Below are positions 56,615-64,000 of a DNA stretch of 64,000 bases, one piece after another; position 1 is the stretch's first letter, and every line of letters starts with the position of its first letter. This DNA comes from Labilithrix sp. (GTDB lineage: Bacteria; Myxococcota; Polyangia; Polyangiales; Polyangiaceae): the NCBI GenBank assembly GCA_028287035.1, contig JAQBQL010000038.1:5243-69242 (forward strand). Reading direction: 5' to 3'. Below the pieces are notes generated by a model. It made no database searches. It worked only from the letters and a program-made list of their open reading frames with translations, and was not told the DNA's origin. Made by a program: the position numbers and the translations under genes.

Positions 56615-56684
56615 GCGCGCCTCCCGAGGCCCCCAGTGCGCCCGGGCGCTAACCGCCAACTGGAAACGAGCAGGACTTCTCTCG

Positions 56685-57083
56685 ATGCCCACAATCAATC
56701 AGCTCATCAATCACGGGCGTCTGGCTGCGCGCGTGAAGACCGCGTCGCCGGCTCTCAAGAGCTGTCCGCAGAAGCGTGGCGTTTGCGTCCGCGTGTACAC
56801 CACGACCCCGAAGAAGCCGAACTCGGCCCTCCGCAAGGTCTGTCGCGTGCGCCTCACGAACGGCATGGAAGTGACCTCCTACATCCCCGGCGAGGGGCAC
56901 AACCTGCAGGAGCACTCGGTCGTCCTCATCCGCGGCGGCCGCGTCAAGGACCTCCCGGGCGTTCGCTACCACGTGGTTCGCGGTACGCTGGACGCCTCGG
57001 GCGCCATCGGCCCGTCGTCCACCAACAAGGCCAACCGCAACCGCAAGCGTTCGAAGTACGGCGTCAAGCGCCCGAAGTCCTGA
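56685..57083 (+). CDS. rpsL: 30S ribosomal protein S12
   Basis: The ATG at 56685 gives 132 residues. The conserved [14 protein letters not shown] and [13 protein letters not shown] blocks surround the decoding centre; Lys44 and the later RVKDLPG Lys are wild-type, so no streptomycin-resistance change is seen. Unlike E. coli S12, it has about eight extra residues before [11 protein letters not shown] ([12 protein letters not shown]). It lies 17 bases before rpsG. Confidence 0.97.
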   Translation: MPTINQLINHGRLAARVKTASPALKSCPQKRGVCVRVYTTTPKKPNSALRKVCRVRLTNGMEVTSYIPGEGHNLQEHSVVLIRGGRVKDLPGVRYHVVRGTLDASGAIGPSSTNKANRNRKRSKYGVKRPKS

Positions 57084-57100
57084 TCCGGAGATCCTGAGCT

Positions 57101-57571
57101 ATGCCCCGTCGTCGCGAAGTACCGAAGCGGAACATCATCCCGGACCCCAAGTTCAAGGACAAGCTCGTCTCGAAGTTCACGAACACGCTGATGTACGGCG
57201 GCGGCAAGGCCGTCGCCGAGGGCATCCTCTACGGCGCGTTCGATCTCATCGTGGAGCGCGCGAAGGAGGACCCCCTCGAGGTCTTCCGCAAGGCGCTCGA
57301 CGCGGTGAAGCCGAAGCTCGAGGTCAAGAGCCGCCGCGTCGGCGGTGCGACCTACCAGGTGCCCGTCGAGGTCCGTCCGGAGCGCCGCGTGGCGCTTGCG
57401 ATGCGCTGGATCGTCATCAACGCGCGCTCGCGCGGCGAGAAGACGATGCGTGAGCGCCTCGCCGGTGAGTTCCTCGACGCGTCCCAGGGCCGTGGCAACG
57501 CGGTCAAGAAGAAGGACGACACGCACAAGATGGCGGAAGCGAACCGCGCGTTCGCGCACTACCGCTGGTGA
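57101..57571 (+). CDS. rpsG: 30S ribosomal protein S7
   Basis: A 156-residue S7 starting [10 protein letters not shown]. Conserved blocks include [32 protein letters not shown] and [15 protein letters not shown], with the C-terminal [21 protein letters not shown], which binds 16S rRNA and autoregulates in many bacteria. A GGAG sequence lies 10 bases before the ATG. It is the last ribosomal gene before a strong hairpin. Confidence 0.97.
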   Translation: MPRRREVPKRNIIPDPKFKDKLVSKFTNTLMYGGGKAVAEGILYGAFDLIVERAKEDPLEVFRKALDAVKPKLEVKSRRVGGATYQVPVEVRPERRVALAMRWIVINARSRGEKTMRERLAGEFLDASQGRGNAVKKKDDTHKMAEANRAFAHYRW

Positions 57572-57674
57572 TGATTTCTCCGTGGCTCCTCCGGCATGCG
57601 CGCACGCGCGGCCGGGGGTGACACGGAACCAGAGTCGAGACCGGGACACTCCTGCAGAGGGCTCCGAGCTCACC

Positions 57675-57712
57675 CGACGCCCACGGCCTCCGGACCGCGG
57701 GCGTCGCCGTTT
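57675..57712 (+). terminator. Hairpin after rpsG
   Basis: Perfect 8-bp stem CGACGCCC/GGGCGTCG with an inner short stem, followed by CCGTTTAA. The T-tract is short, so termination may be partial or Rho-assisted. It separates the ribosomal genes from the acyltransferase. Confidence 0.5.
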
Positions 57713-57738
57713 AACCCGAAGGGTCGCGCGCTTCGAGC

Positions 57739-59535
57739 ATGGCGTCACGAGCGAAAGGGACGATCCCCCACCTGCCCGCGCTAGACGGCCTGCGCGGCCT
57801 CGCGCTCGCCGGGGTGCTCCTGTTCCATGCGGGCGGCGCGCTGCGAGGCGGCTACCTCGGCGTGGACCTGTTCTTCGTCCTGTCGGGGTACCTGATCACG
57901 TCCCTGCTGCTCGGCGAGAAGGCGGCGACCGGCCGGATCGCGCTCGGGCCGTTCTGGATCCGGCGCGCGCGGCGGCTCTTCCCGGCGCTGCTCGCGCTCA
58001 TGCCGGCCATCGCGCTCTACGGCCGGTTCATCGCGACGCCCGGCGAGCTCGCCGGCCTCCGCTCCGACGCGCTCGCCACGCTCGCCTACGTCGCGAACTG
58101 GCGGGCCATCTTCGCGCACCGGAGCTACTGGCAGCTCTTCACGTCGCCCTCGCCGCTCGAGCACACGTGGAGCCTCGCGATCGAGGAGCAGTTCTACGTG
58201 GTGTGGCCGCTCGTGGTCACGCTCGTCCTGCGGAAACGCGGGGCCCGCACGCTCCTCGCGCTCACCCTGGGCCTCTGCGCCCTGTCGATGGGCGCGATGC
58301 TGTTCTTCTACGACCCCGAGAAGACGTCCCGCGCGTACCTGGGCACCGACACCCGCGCCGCCAGCATCCTCGCCGGCGCCGCGCTCGCGTGCGTGATGCC
58401 GCCGACCACCGCGTTCTCGGCCCGCGCGGTGCGCTGGCTCGACCTGCTCGGGGGCATGGCGGTGGCGGTCCTCGCGCTCGCGTGGCTCCGTCTCGAGGGC
58501 GCGAGCTGGGCGCTCTACCACGGCGGCTTCTGGGTCACCGAGCTCGCGGTGCTCGTGCTCGTGGCCTGCGCGGTCGCGGGCTCGCGCAGCTGGGTGGCCC
58601 GGGCGCTTTCCCTTCGCCCCCTCACGTACCTCGGCACGATCAGCTACGGCGTGTACCTCTGGCACTGGCCGGTCGACGTGGTGCTCGACGAGCAGCGGCT
58701 CGGTCTCCACGGCTTCTGGCTCCACGCCGCTCAGCTCGGCGTGACGCTCGGCATCTCGCTCGTCTCGTACCGGCTCGTGGAGCGCCCGATCCGCGCCGGC
58801 GGCCTGCCGTTCGGCCGGCCCGTCTACGTGGTCCCCGCGTCGGTCGCGCTGGCCGTGCTCCTCGTGGTGCGCGGCACGCACGCGCGCGAGTTGCCGGCCT
58901 CGGCGCTTCCGCCGGCGGCGATCGCCCCGGACCCGGGGCGCGACACGTTTCGCGTGCTGCTCGTGGGTGACTCGACCGCGAACTCCTTCGGCTGGGGGCT
59001 TCGCGAGCTCCGCCAGCTCGGCACGGCGGTCGATCTCCACGGCCGGGACGGCTGCACGATGCTCGCGGACACCTGCGCGGGCGAGACGTGGGCGGACCTC
59101 ACGCGCGACCTGAAGCCCAGCGCCACCATCGTCATGCTGGGCGGCGCCTTCCTGCACGGCACGTCGGTCGACGGGGAGTGGCGGAAGGCCTGCCATCCCA
59201 CGTGGGACGAGAAGTTCGAGAGGCACCTCGCGGCGCGGCTCGGCGACCTCGTCGGCGGCGGGGTGCGCGTGTTCGCCGCGACGACGCCGTACCCGCTCGG
59301 CCCCTACGACACCGCCGATTTCCGCAAGGAGACCGACTGCATCAACGCGAGCATCCAGAGGTCGGTGGCGCGGGTGCCCGGCGCGAGCGTGCTCGACCTG
59401 AACGAGCACATGTGCCCGGCCGGCGTGTGCGTGCGCTCGTACCACGGGCTCACGATCCGCCCGGACGGCGTGCACTACCGCATCGACAGCACCGCCGAGA
59501 TCGCGGCCTGGTTGCTCGCGCAGGCCCGTCGCTAG
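57739..59535 (+). CDS. OafA-type acyltransferase with C-terminal SGNH domain
   Basis: A 598-residue membrane acyltransferase. N-terminal ten-helix AT3 domain with LPALDGLRGLA, the FHAGG His, DLFFVLSGYLIT, HTWSLAIEEQFYVVWP and YLGTISYGVYLWHWPVD. The C-terminal SGNH domain (about 385-598) has VGDSTANSFGWG and PDGVHYRID. It probably O-acylates a surface polysaccharide. It interrupts the usual rpsG-fusA linkage. Confidence 0.9.
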   Translation: MASRAKGTIPHLPALDGLRGLALAGVLLFHAGGALRGGYLGVDLFFVLSGYLITSLLLGEKAATGRIALGPFWIRRARRLFPALLALMPAIALYGRFIATPGELAGLRSDALATLAYVANWRAIFAHRSYWQLFTSPSPLEHTWSLAIEEQFYVVWPLVVTLVLRKRGARTLLALTLGLCALSMGAMLFFYDPEKTSRAYLGTDTRAASILAGAALACVMPPTTAFSARAVRWLDLLGGMAVAVLALAWLRLEGASWALYHGGFWVTELAVLVLVACAVAGSRSWVARALSLRPLTYLGTISYGVYLWHWPVDVVLDEQRLGLHGFWLHAAQLGVTLGISLVSYRLVERPIRAGGLPFGRPVYVVPASVALAVLLVVRGTHARELPASALPPAAIAPDPGRDTFRVLLVGDSTANSFGWGLRELRQLGTAVDLHGRDGCTMLADTCAGETWADLTRDLKPSATIVMLGGAFLHGTSVDGEWRKACHPTWDEKFERHLAARLGDLVGGGVRVFAATTPYPLGPYDTADFRKETDCINASIQRSVARVPGASVLDLNEHMCPAGVCVRSYHGLTIRPDGVHYRIDSTAEIAAWLLAQARR

Positions 59536-61295
59536 GGCAGGGGCATCGGAGGCGGGCGAAGGTCACGCGGCATGACCGACTCGTCGTCGCCGACCGCCGT
59601 GTCGTCACGCAGCCAGACGTGGACCTCGCCGAACGATCGCGCCTGGTGGTAGTGCTCCGCGACCCAGCGTGAGGTCTCGTGGCAGGCGTGCCGGAAGTCC
59701 TCCCACGCGTCCTGCGAGGTGATGAGCGGCGAGCTGTCGATGAAGACGAACGCCTCGGGCGGTGCCGCCTTCACCCGGGCCAGCAGATCGGCCTCGTGGT
59801 CGTCGCGGGCGCGCCGGATGCGCCAGAGATCGAGCTCGTTCGGCTCGTTCGACCAGCCGCCCTCGAGCGCCGCGTCGTTGTTCAGGTCGTACGCGTAGAT
59901 GTACGGCGTCGCGCTGAGCCGCCGCGCGAGGAAGAGCAGGTAGGGATCCATGCCGTAGACCTGCACGCGGCCGCTCGCCGACGTCGTCTCGCGCAGGTAC
60001 GCGCTCGCGCGGCGCAGGTCCCACGGGTGGAAGTCGTACGTCTTGAACGTCTGGAAGTACTCCTCGCGCGAGCGGCGCTCGGCCGTCTCGCCGCCCGCGA
60101 GGATCCACACGTTCCGCTCGTGCGGCGACGCCCGCATGCTCGAGGCGACCTCCAGCGCGTACATCACGACCACCGCCAGCGCGACCAGGCGTCCCCCGGG
60201 GCGGCGACGCGGCGCGGTCCGGAAGCGCTCCACCAGCATGATCCCGACGAGCAGGAAGCACAGGTGCGAGGCCGCGGTCAGCGGGTGGAAGTGGTAGCCG
60301 AACCCCTTGTGCTGGACGACGACGTTGGCGAGGCCGCACAGCGGCGCGAGCCCGATCACCAGCGCGCGCCGCGGCAGCTCGCGCATCACGACGAGGCCTA
60401 CGACGAGCGCGGCGGCAGCGAGCCCGACCGCCGCGGCGGTGATGGCGCCTTCCTCCCCGAAGATCTCGGGGACGCTCTTCGCCCAGATGAACCGGTAGAT
60501 CTGGGGCACGTCGACGAGCGAGATGCGCAGGAACGCGCGGAGGTCACCGCGCCGTACGAGCCACACGAGCGGAACGAGCCCGCCCAGGACGCCGCCGATC
60601 GCGAAGCTCGCGAGCTTCTGCCGCGCCGTCGCGAGCACCCGCGTGTCCACGAGCAGCACGAAGAGCTGCATGATCGTGAAGACGGCGAACGTCGGCTTGC
60701 CGAGCCACGTGATGACCGAGAGGAACGCGATGGCCGTGATCCGGGTGCGGGCGAGCGGCCGCGAGCGCGACGGCGGAAGCACCCCGAGGCCGAGGCTCGG
60801 CAGCAGGAACCAGTCGCAGAAGCTCTCGCGCTGGGCCTGGTTCCAGTAGATGTAGAGCATGTACTGGGCGGAGAGGACCACCCAGCCGGCCGCGCCCCAG
60901 GCGAGCCGCTCGATGAGCTTCGCGCGGTGCCGCCCGAAGATCCCGGGCAGGCACGCCGCCGTGAACGCGAACGTCACGCCGGTCGCCGCGAGCTCGAGGA
61001 CGTGGAACCGGTGCTCGTCGGCGCCGCCGAGCGCCATGAGCGCGCCGTGGATCATGTGGACGAGCGGCCCGTTGACGTCCCGGATGTCGCGGTAGTCGAC
61101 CGCCCCCTGGTCGAGCGCCCACGCGATGTACTGGAAGATCCCCTGGTCCCGCCCCACCGTCGTGAGGGAGGCGCGGTAGGTCGCGTCCACCACCCAGAAC
61201 AGCGGAACGAGCGCGAGCAGCGCCGGCGCGAGCAGCCGCGAGGCTAGATCGACCCGGCGTACCGGTCCGGGGAGCCATCTCGGCAAGCGCGGCAT
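59532..61295 (-). CDS. GT-C-type membrane glycosyltransferase
   Basis: The ATG at 61295 is used; an ATG at 61322 is equally possible. About 588 residues with roughly ten membrane helices. The first outer loop has [22 protein letters not shown] with a GT-C acidic motif. A C-terminal soluble domain ends the protein. It resembles PMT/ArnT-like transferases using polyprenyl-phosphate sugars. Its 3' end overlaps the acyltransferase stop by four bases. Confidence 0.82.
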   Translation of the reverse strand: MPRLPRWLPGPVRRVDLASRLLAPALLALVPLFWVVDATYRASLTTVGRDQGIFQYIAWALDQGAVDYRDIRDVNGPLVHMIHGALMALGGADEHRFHVLELAATGVTFAFTAACLPGIFGRHRAKLIERLAWGAAGWVVLSAQYMLYIYWNQAQRESFCDWFLLPSLGLGVLPPSRSRPLARTRITAIAFLSVITWLGKPTFAVFTIMQLFVLLVDTRVLATARQKLASFAIGGVLGGLVPLVWLVRRGDLRAFLRISLVDVPQIYRFIWAKSVPEIFGEEGAITAAAVGLAAAALVVGLVVMRELPRRALVIGLAPLCGLANVVVQHKGFGYHFHPLTAASHLCFLLVGIMLVERFRTAPRRRPGGRLVALAVVVMYALEVASSMRASPHERNVWILAGGETAERRSREEYFQTFKTYDFHPWDLRRASAYLRETTSASGRVQVYGMDPYLLFLARRLSATPYIYAYDLNNDAALEGGWSNEPNELDLWRIRRARDDHEADLLARVKAAPPEAFVFIDSSPLITSQDAWEDFRHACHETSRWVAEHYHQARSFGEVHVWLRDDTAVGDDESVMPRDLRPPPMPLP

Positions 61296-61347
61296 GTTCG
61301 TTCGGGCGGCACATTCGCCCATAGAACGGGAGGTTTCAAGCGGCGGC

Positions 61348-61375
61348 TTGACTTCCGTGCCCTCCTTGGTAGAAA
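61348..61375 (+). promoter_or_regulatory. Promoter of fusA
   Basis: TTGACT (61348-61353), a 16-base spacer and TAGAAA (61370-61375), closely matching the rpsL promoter layout. It lies within the 389-base region between the glycosyltransferase and fusA. The remaining leader of about 300 bases to the fusA start carries the structured element below. Confidence 0.55.
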
Positions 61376-61391
61376 CGCGGGCCCCCTCCCC

Positions 61392-61498
61392 TGGACCACG
61401 TGCGTCCACCGGAAGAAAGCTCCCTCGACGAGAATGCTCACCACGACATAAGGATCGGGTTACTCAGCCAGCTCAGCCGCACTCGTCTCCTCGGAGAC
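61392..61498 (+). other. Upstream part of fusA leader with two hairpins
   Basis: A TGGAC/GTCCA stem (61392-61408) and a GTCTC/GAGAC stem with a CTCG tetraloop (61485-61498). No open frame with a good start is evident here. The region probably forms part of a structured leader. Confidence 0.4.
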
Positions 61499-61526
61499 AG
61501 GCCTGGGCGCTAAGAAGTACCCCGAC

Positions 61527-61595
61527 ACCCTCTCTGGACGACCAGCACGTAGTGCTGGGCCCGCTGAAAATGGCGGCGGGCGGGCCAGAGAGGGT
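61527..61595 (+). ncRNA. Three-way-junction-like RNA fold in fusA leader
   Basis: An outer perfect 11-bp helix pairs 61527-61537 with 61585-61595. Inside it are a 7-bp CCAGCAC/GTGCTGG hairpin (61542-61558) and, with no gap, a 6-bp GCCCGC/GCGGGC hairpin (61559-61581) with an A-rich loop. Only 4 and 3 bases are unpaired at the junction. It lies 88 bases before the fusA start and looks like a cis-regulatory RNA, but matches no class I recognise. Confidence 0.6.
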
Positions 61596-61683
61596 TTCGT
61601 GCATTTGGCGCACTCGCTCTTCAGTCTCCCCCCCGGTCCCCTTCGCTCCAACCTCGAACCCACGAAATCCCGAGAGATCCCCA

Positions 61684-63804
61684 GTGGCGCGCGAATATCC
61701 GCTCGAGAAGACGCGAAACATCGGAATCATGGCCCACATCGATGCGGGCAAGACGACGACGACCGAGCGCGTTCTCTATTACACGGGCGTGAACTACAAG
61801 ATCGGTGAGGTCCACGAGGGCGCCGCGACCATGGACTACATGGTCCAGGAGCAGGAGCGTGGGATCACGATCACGTCCGCCGCGACGAACTGCTTCTGGG
61901 CACCGGTCGAGGGCCCCCACGCGGGCGTCCGCCACCGCATCAACATCATCGACACCCCGGGCCACGTCGACTTCACGATCGAGGTCGAGCGTTCGCTCCG
62001 CGTGCTCGACGGCGCGGTCGCGGTGCTCGACGGCGGCAACGGCGTCGAGCCCCAGACCGAGACGGTCTGGCGTCAGGCCGACAAGTTCCGCGTCCCGCGC
62101 ATCGTGTTCGTCAACAAGATGGACAAGACCGGCGCCGACTTCGAGATGAACGTCAACTCGATCCGGGAGCGCCTCGGCGTCACGCCCGTCCCGATCCAGT
62201 GGCCGCTCGGCGAGGAAGAGAAGCTCCGCGGCGTCATCGACCTCATCACGATGCGCGCGGCCGTCTTCGACGACGAGTCGAAGGGCCAGAAGTACGAGTG
62301 GATCGAGATCCCCGCCGACCTCCGCCCGAAGTGCGACGAGTATCGCGAGAAGATGATCGAGGCCTGCGCCGATCTCGACGACGCGATCATGGCGAAGTAC
62401 ATGGACGGGAAGCTCGACGAGATCACCGAGGCCGAGCTGGTCGCGGCGGTCCGCAAGGGCTGCACGACGTTCAAGTTCTTCCCGGTGCTCTGCGGCTCGG
62501 CGTTCAAGAACAAGGGCGTCCAGCTGCTGCTCGACGCCGTCGTGAACTACCTTCCGTCGCCGCTCGACATCCCGCCGGTCATCGGGGTCAAGCCGGACAG
62601 CGACAAGGAAGAGGAGCGGAAGGCCGACGACAAGGCCCCGTTCGCCGCCTACGCGTTCAAGATCATCAACGACCCGCACGGGAACCTCACGTTCTTCCGC
62701 GTGTACTCCGGCACGATCAAGTCCGGCACGATGGTCCAGAACAGCACGCGCGGTAAGCGCGAGCGCATCGGCCGCATCCTCCGCATGCACGCCAACAAGC
62801 GCGAGGAGCTCGACGAGGCCGACTCGGGCAACATCTACGCGGCGGTCGGCCTGCGTGACACGCGCACCGGCGACACGCTGTGCGACGAGAACAAGCCGAT
62901 CATCCTCGAGAAGATGATCTTCCCGGAGCCGGTCATCAGCATCGCCGTCGAGCCGAAGACGAAGGCGGACGTCGAGAAGCTCGGCGTCGCCCTCGCGAAG
63001 CTCGCCACCGAGGACCCGTCCTTCCGCGTCCACACCGACGAGGAGTCGGGCCAGACGATCATCAGCGGGATGGGCGAGCTCCACCTCGACATCATCTGCG
63101 ACCGCCTCCGCCGCGAGTTCAAGGTCGAGTCGAACGTCGGCAAGCCCGAGGTCGCCTACCGCGAGGCGATCGCGAAGAACGTCCACTGCGAGTACAAGTA
63201 CGCGAAGCAGTCGGGCGGTCGCGGCCAGTACGGCCACGTTCTCATGGAGATCGGCCCCGGCGAGCGCGGCGCGGGCTTCGTCTTCATCAACGACGTCGTC
63301 GGCGGCACCATCCCGAAGGAGTTCATCCCGGCCGTCCAGAAGGGCGTCAAGGAGGCCATGGAGCGCGGCGTCCTCGCGGGCTTCCCCATCGGCGACCTCA
63401 TGTGCCGCCTGTACGACGGCAGCTACCACGACGTCGATTCGAGCGCCGCGGCCTTCGAGATCGCGGGCTCCCTCTGCTTCCAGGACGGGGCCAAGCGGGC
63501 GGGTCTGCACCTGCTCGAGCCCGTCATGAAGAACGAGGTCGTCGTCCCCGAGCAGTACATGGGCGACGTCATCGGCGACCTCAACAGCCGGCGCGGCAAG
63601 ATCCTCGGAATGAGCCAGCGCGGGAACGCCCAGGTCATCGATTCCGAGGTTCCCCTCGCGATGATGTTCGGCTACGTGACCGACCTGCGCTCGATGACGC
63701 AAGGCCGCGCCACATCCTCCCTGCACTTCTCGCACTACGCTCCTGTCCCGGCCGCGGTCCAGGAAGAGGTGGTCGCGAAGATCAGGGGCACGTCCTCGTA
63801 CTGA
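61684..63804 (+). CDS. fusA: Elongation factor G
   Basis: The GTG at 61684 gives 706 residues. GTPase motifs [40 protein letters not shown] and the CGSAFKNKG block are in order, followed by domains II-V ending [14 protein letters not shown]. It translocates the ribosome. No acquired-resistance change stands out. It follows the long structured leader rather than the ribosomal genes. Confidence 0.97.
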   Translation: MAREYPLEKTRNIGIMAHIDAGKTTTTERVLYYTGVNYKIGEVHEGAATMDYMVQEQERGITITSAATNCFWAPVEGPHAGVRHRINIIDTPGHVDFTIEVERSLRVLDGAVAVLDGGNGVEPQTETVWRQADKFRVPRIVFVNKMDKTGADFEMNVNSIRERLGVTPVPIQWPLGEEEKLRGVIDLITMRAAVFDDESKGQKYEWIEIPADLRPKCDEYREKMIEACADLDDAIMAKYMDGKLDEITEAELVAAVRKGCTTFKFFPVLCGSAFKNKGVQLLLDAVVNYLPSPLDIPPVIGVKPDSDKEEERKADDKAPFAAYAFKIINDPHGNLTFFRVYSGTIKSGTMVQNSTRGKRERIGRILRMHANKREELDEADSGNIYAAVGLRDTRTGDTLCDENKPIILEKMIFPEPVISIAVEPKTKADVEKLGVALAKLATEDPSFRVHTDEESGQTIISGMGELHLDIICDRLRREFKVESNVGKPEVAYREAIAKNVHCEYKYAKQSGGRGQYGHVLMEIGPGERGAGFVFINDVVGGTIPKEFIPAVQKGVKEAMERGVLAGFPIGDLMCRLYDGSYHDVDSSAAAFEIAGSLCFQDGAKRAGLHLLEPVMKNEVVVPEQYMGDVIGDLNSRRGKILGMSQRGNAQVIDSEVPLAMMFGYVTDLRSMTQGRATSSLHFSHYAPVPAAVQEEVVAKIRGTSSY

Positions 63805-63828
63805 GCACGCTCTCGAGCGCGCAGTTTT
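63805..63828 (+). other. Hairpin between fusA and tuf
   Basis: A GC-rich stem (four pairs, a mismatch, two more pairs; loop CTCG) is followed by AGTTTT. It starts right at the fusA stop. It could be an attenuator or mRNA processing site within the unit, since tuf follows with only a 69-base gap. Confidence 0.4.
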
Positions 63829-63873
63829 CACAAGAGTTCAGTTTCGATACTCGATAGGTCACCGGAGAAAGTC

Positions 63874-64000
63874 ATGGCGAAAGAGAAGTTCCAGCGCACC
63901 AAGCCCCACGTCAACGTCGGCACGATCGGTCACATCGACCACGGCAAGACGACGCTCACGGCCGCGCTGGTGAAGGTGCAGTCGAAGAAGGGCCTCGCGA
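63874..64000 (+). CDS. tuf: Elongation factor Tu (3' end outside window)
   Basis: Starts ATG with [20 protein letters not shown] and the P-loop [14 protein letters not shown]. It runs open to the window edge (42 codons shown). A GGAGA Shine-Dalgarno lies 6 bases upstream. It follows fusA as in typical str operons. Confidence 0.95.
   Translation, partial: MAKEKFQRTKPHVNVGTIGHIDHGKTTLTAALVKVQSKKGLA

Noticed and set aside
56685..57083. Possible streptomycin-resistance allele of rpsL
   Set aside because: Lys44 and the RVKDLPG Lys are the wild-type residues.

Overview
This is a GC-rich chromosomal window that looks like a myxobacterium (Myxococcota, Polyangia-like). The evidence is a dense set of short-spaced genes, many lipoproteins with Asp/Gly/Ala-rich spacers after the lipobox, two MYXO-CTERM-type C-terminal sorting signals, a Ser/Thr kinase, two hybrid histidine kinases, and a chemosensory cluster with a HEAT-repeat protein like the Myxococcus xanthus Che7 system. 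I see no tRNA, rRNA, CRISPR array, insertion sequence or prophage.

Layout. 1-17.9 kb: mostly exported or envelope proteins: a zinc-finger-like protein, a DoxX-like membrane protein, an MBL-fold hydrolase, a phosphoesterase, lipoproteins, a run of kinase, TPR and delta-60 genes, a PAS hybrid kinase, an FGE-like lipoprotein, an esterase, Cys-rich and repeat lipoproteins, and a lysozyme-domain protein. 18.4-23.0 kb: a three-gene coupled unit ending in two full-length paralogous lipoproteins of unknown function. 23.0-30.0 kb: a leucine/isovalerate degradation operon (isovaleryl-CoA dehydrogenase, both methylcrotonyl-CoA carboxylase subunits, a trailing epimerase) divergent from an AraC-family regulator, with two inverted repeats between them. 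30-33 kb: 1-Cys peroxiredoxin, DUF2325 protein, lipoprotein and Old Yellow Enzyme. 33-44.9 kb: a hybrid kinase divergent from cheY-cheA-cheW-mcp-HEAT-cheR-cheB, in which nearly all junctions overlap. 44.9-56.6 kb: SDR, M19 dipeptidase, outer-membrane-like protein, TIGR04282 and DUF362 pair, S1 protease, SpoU methylase, Gly-rich lipoprotein, UppP, a GIDE-like membrane protein and a DUF3025 protein. 56.6-64 kb: translation genes. rpsL-rpsG have their own promoter and are followed by a strong hairpin. They are separated from fusA-tuf by an acyltransferase and a convergent GT-C glycosyltransferase. fusA has its own promoter of the same type and a leader of about 300 nt.

Most interesting points: a perfect three-way-junction-like RNA fold in the fusA leader (61527-61595); the paralogous lipoprotein pair; the Che7-like cluster, whose soluble receptor has very long coiled-coil arms and no sensor domain; and the operator-like dyads at the liu and peroxiredoxin promoters. 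Many convergent genes abut within about 4-20 bases with no U-tract hairpin, so intrinsic termination seems rare here. Functions are inferred from motifs read by eye; no database search was run.
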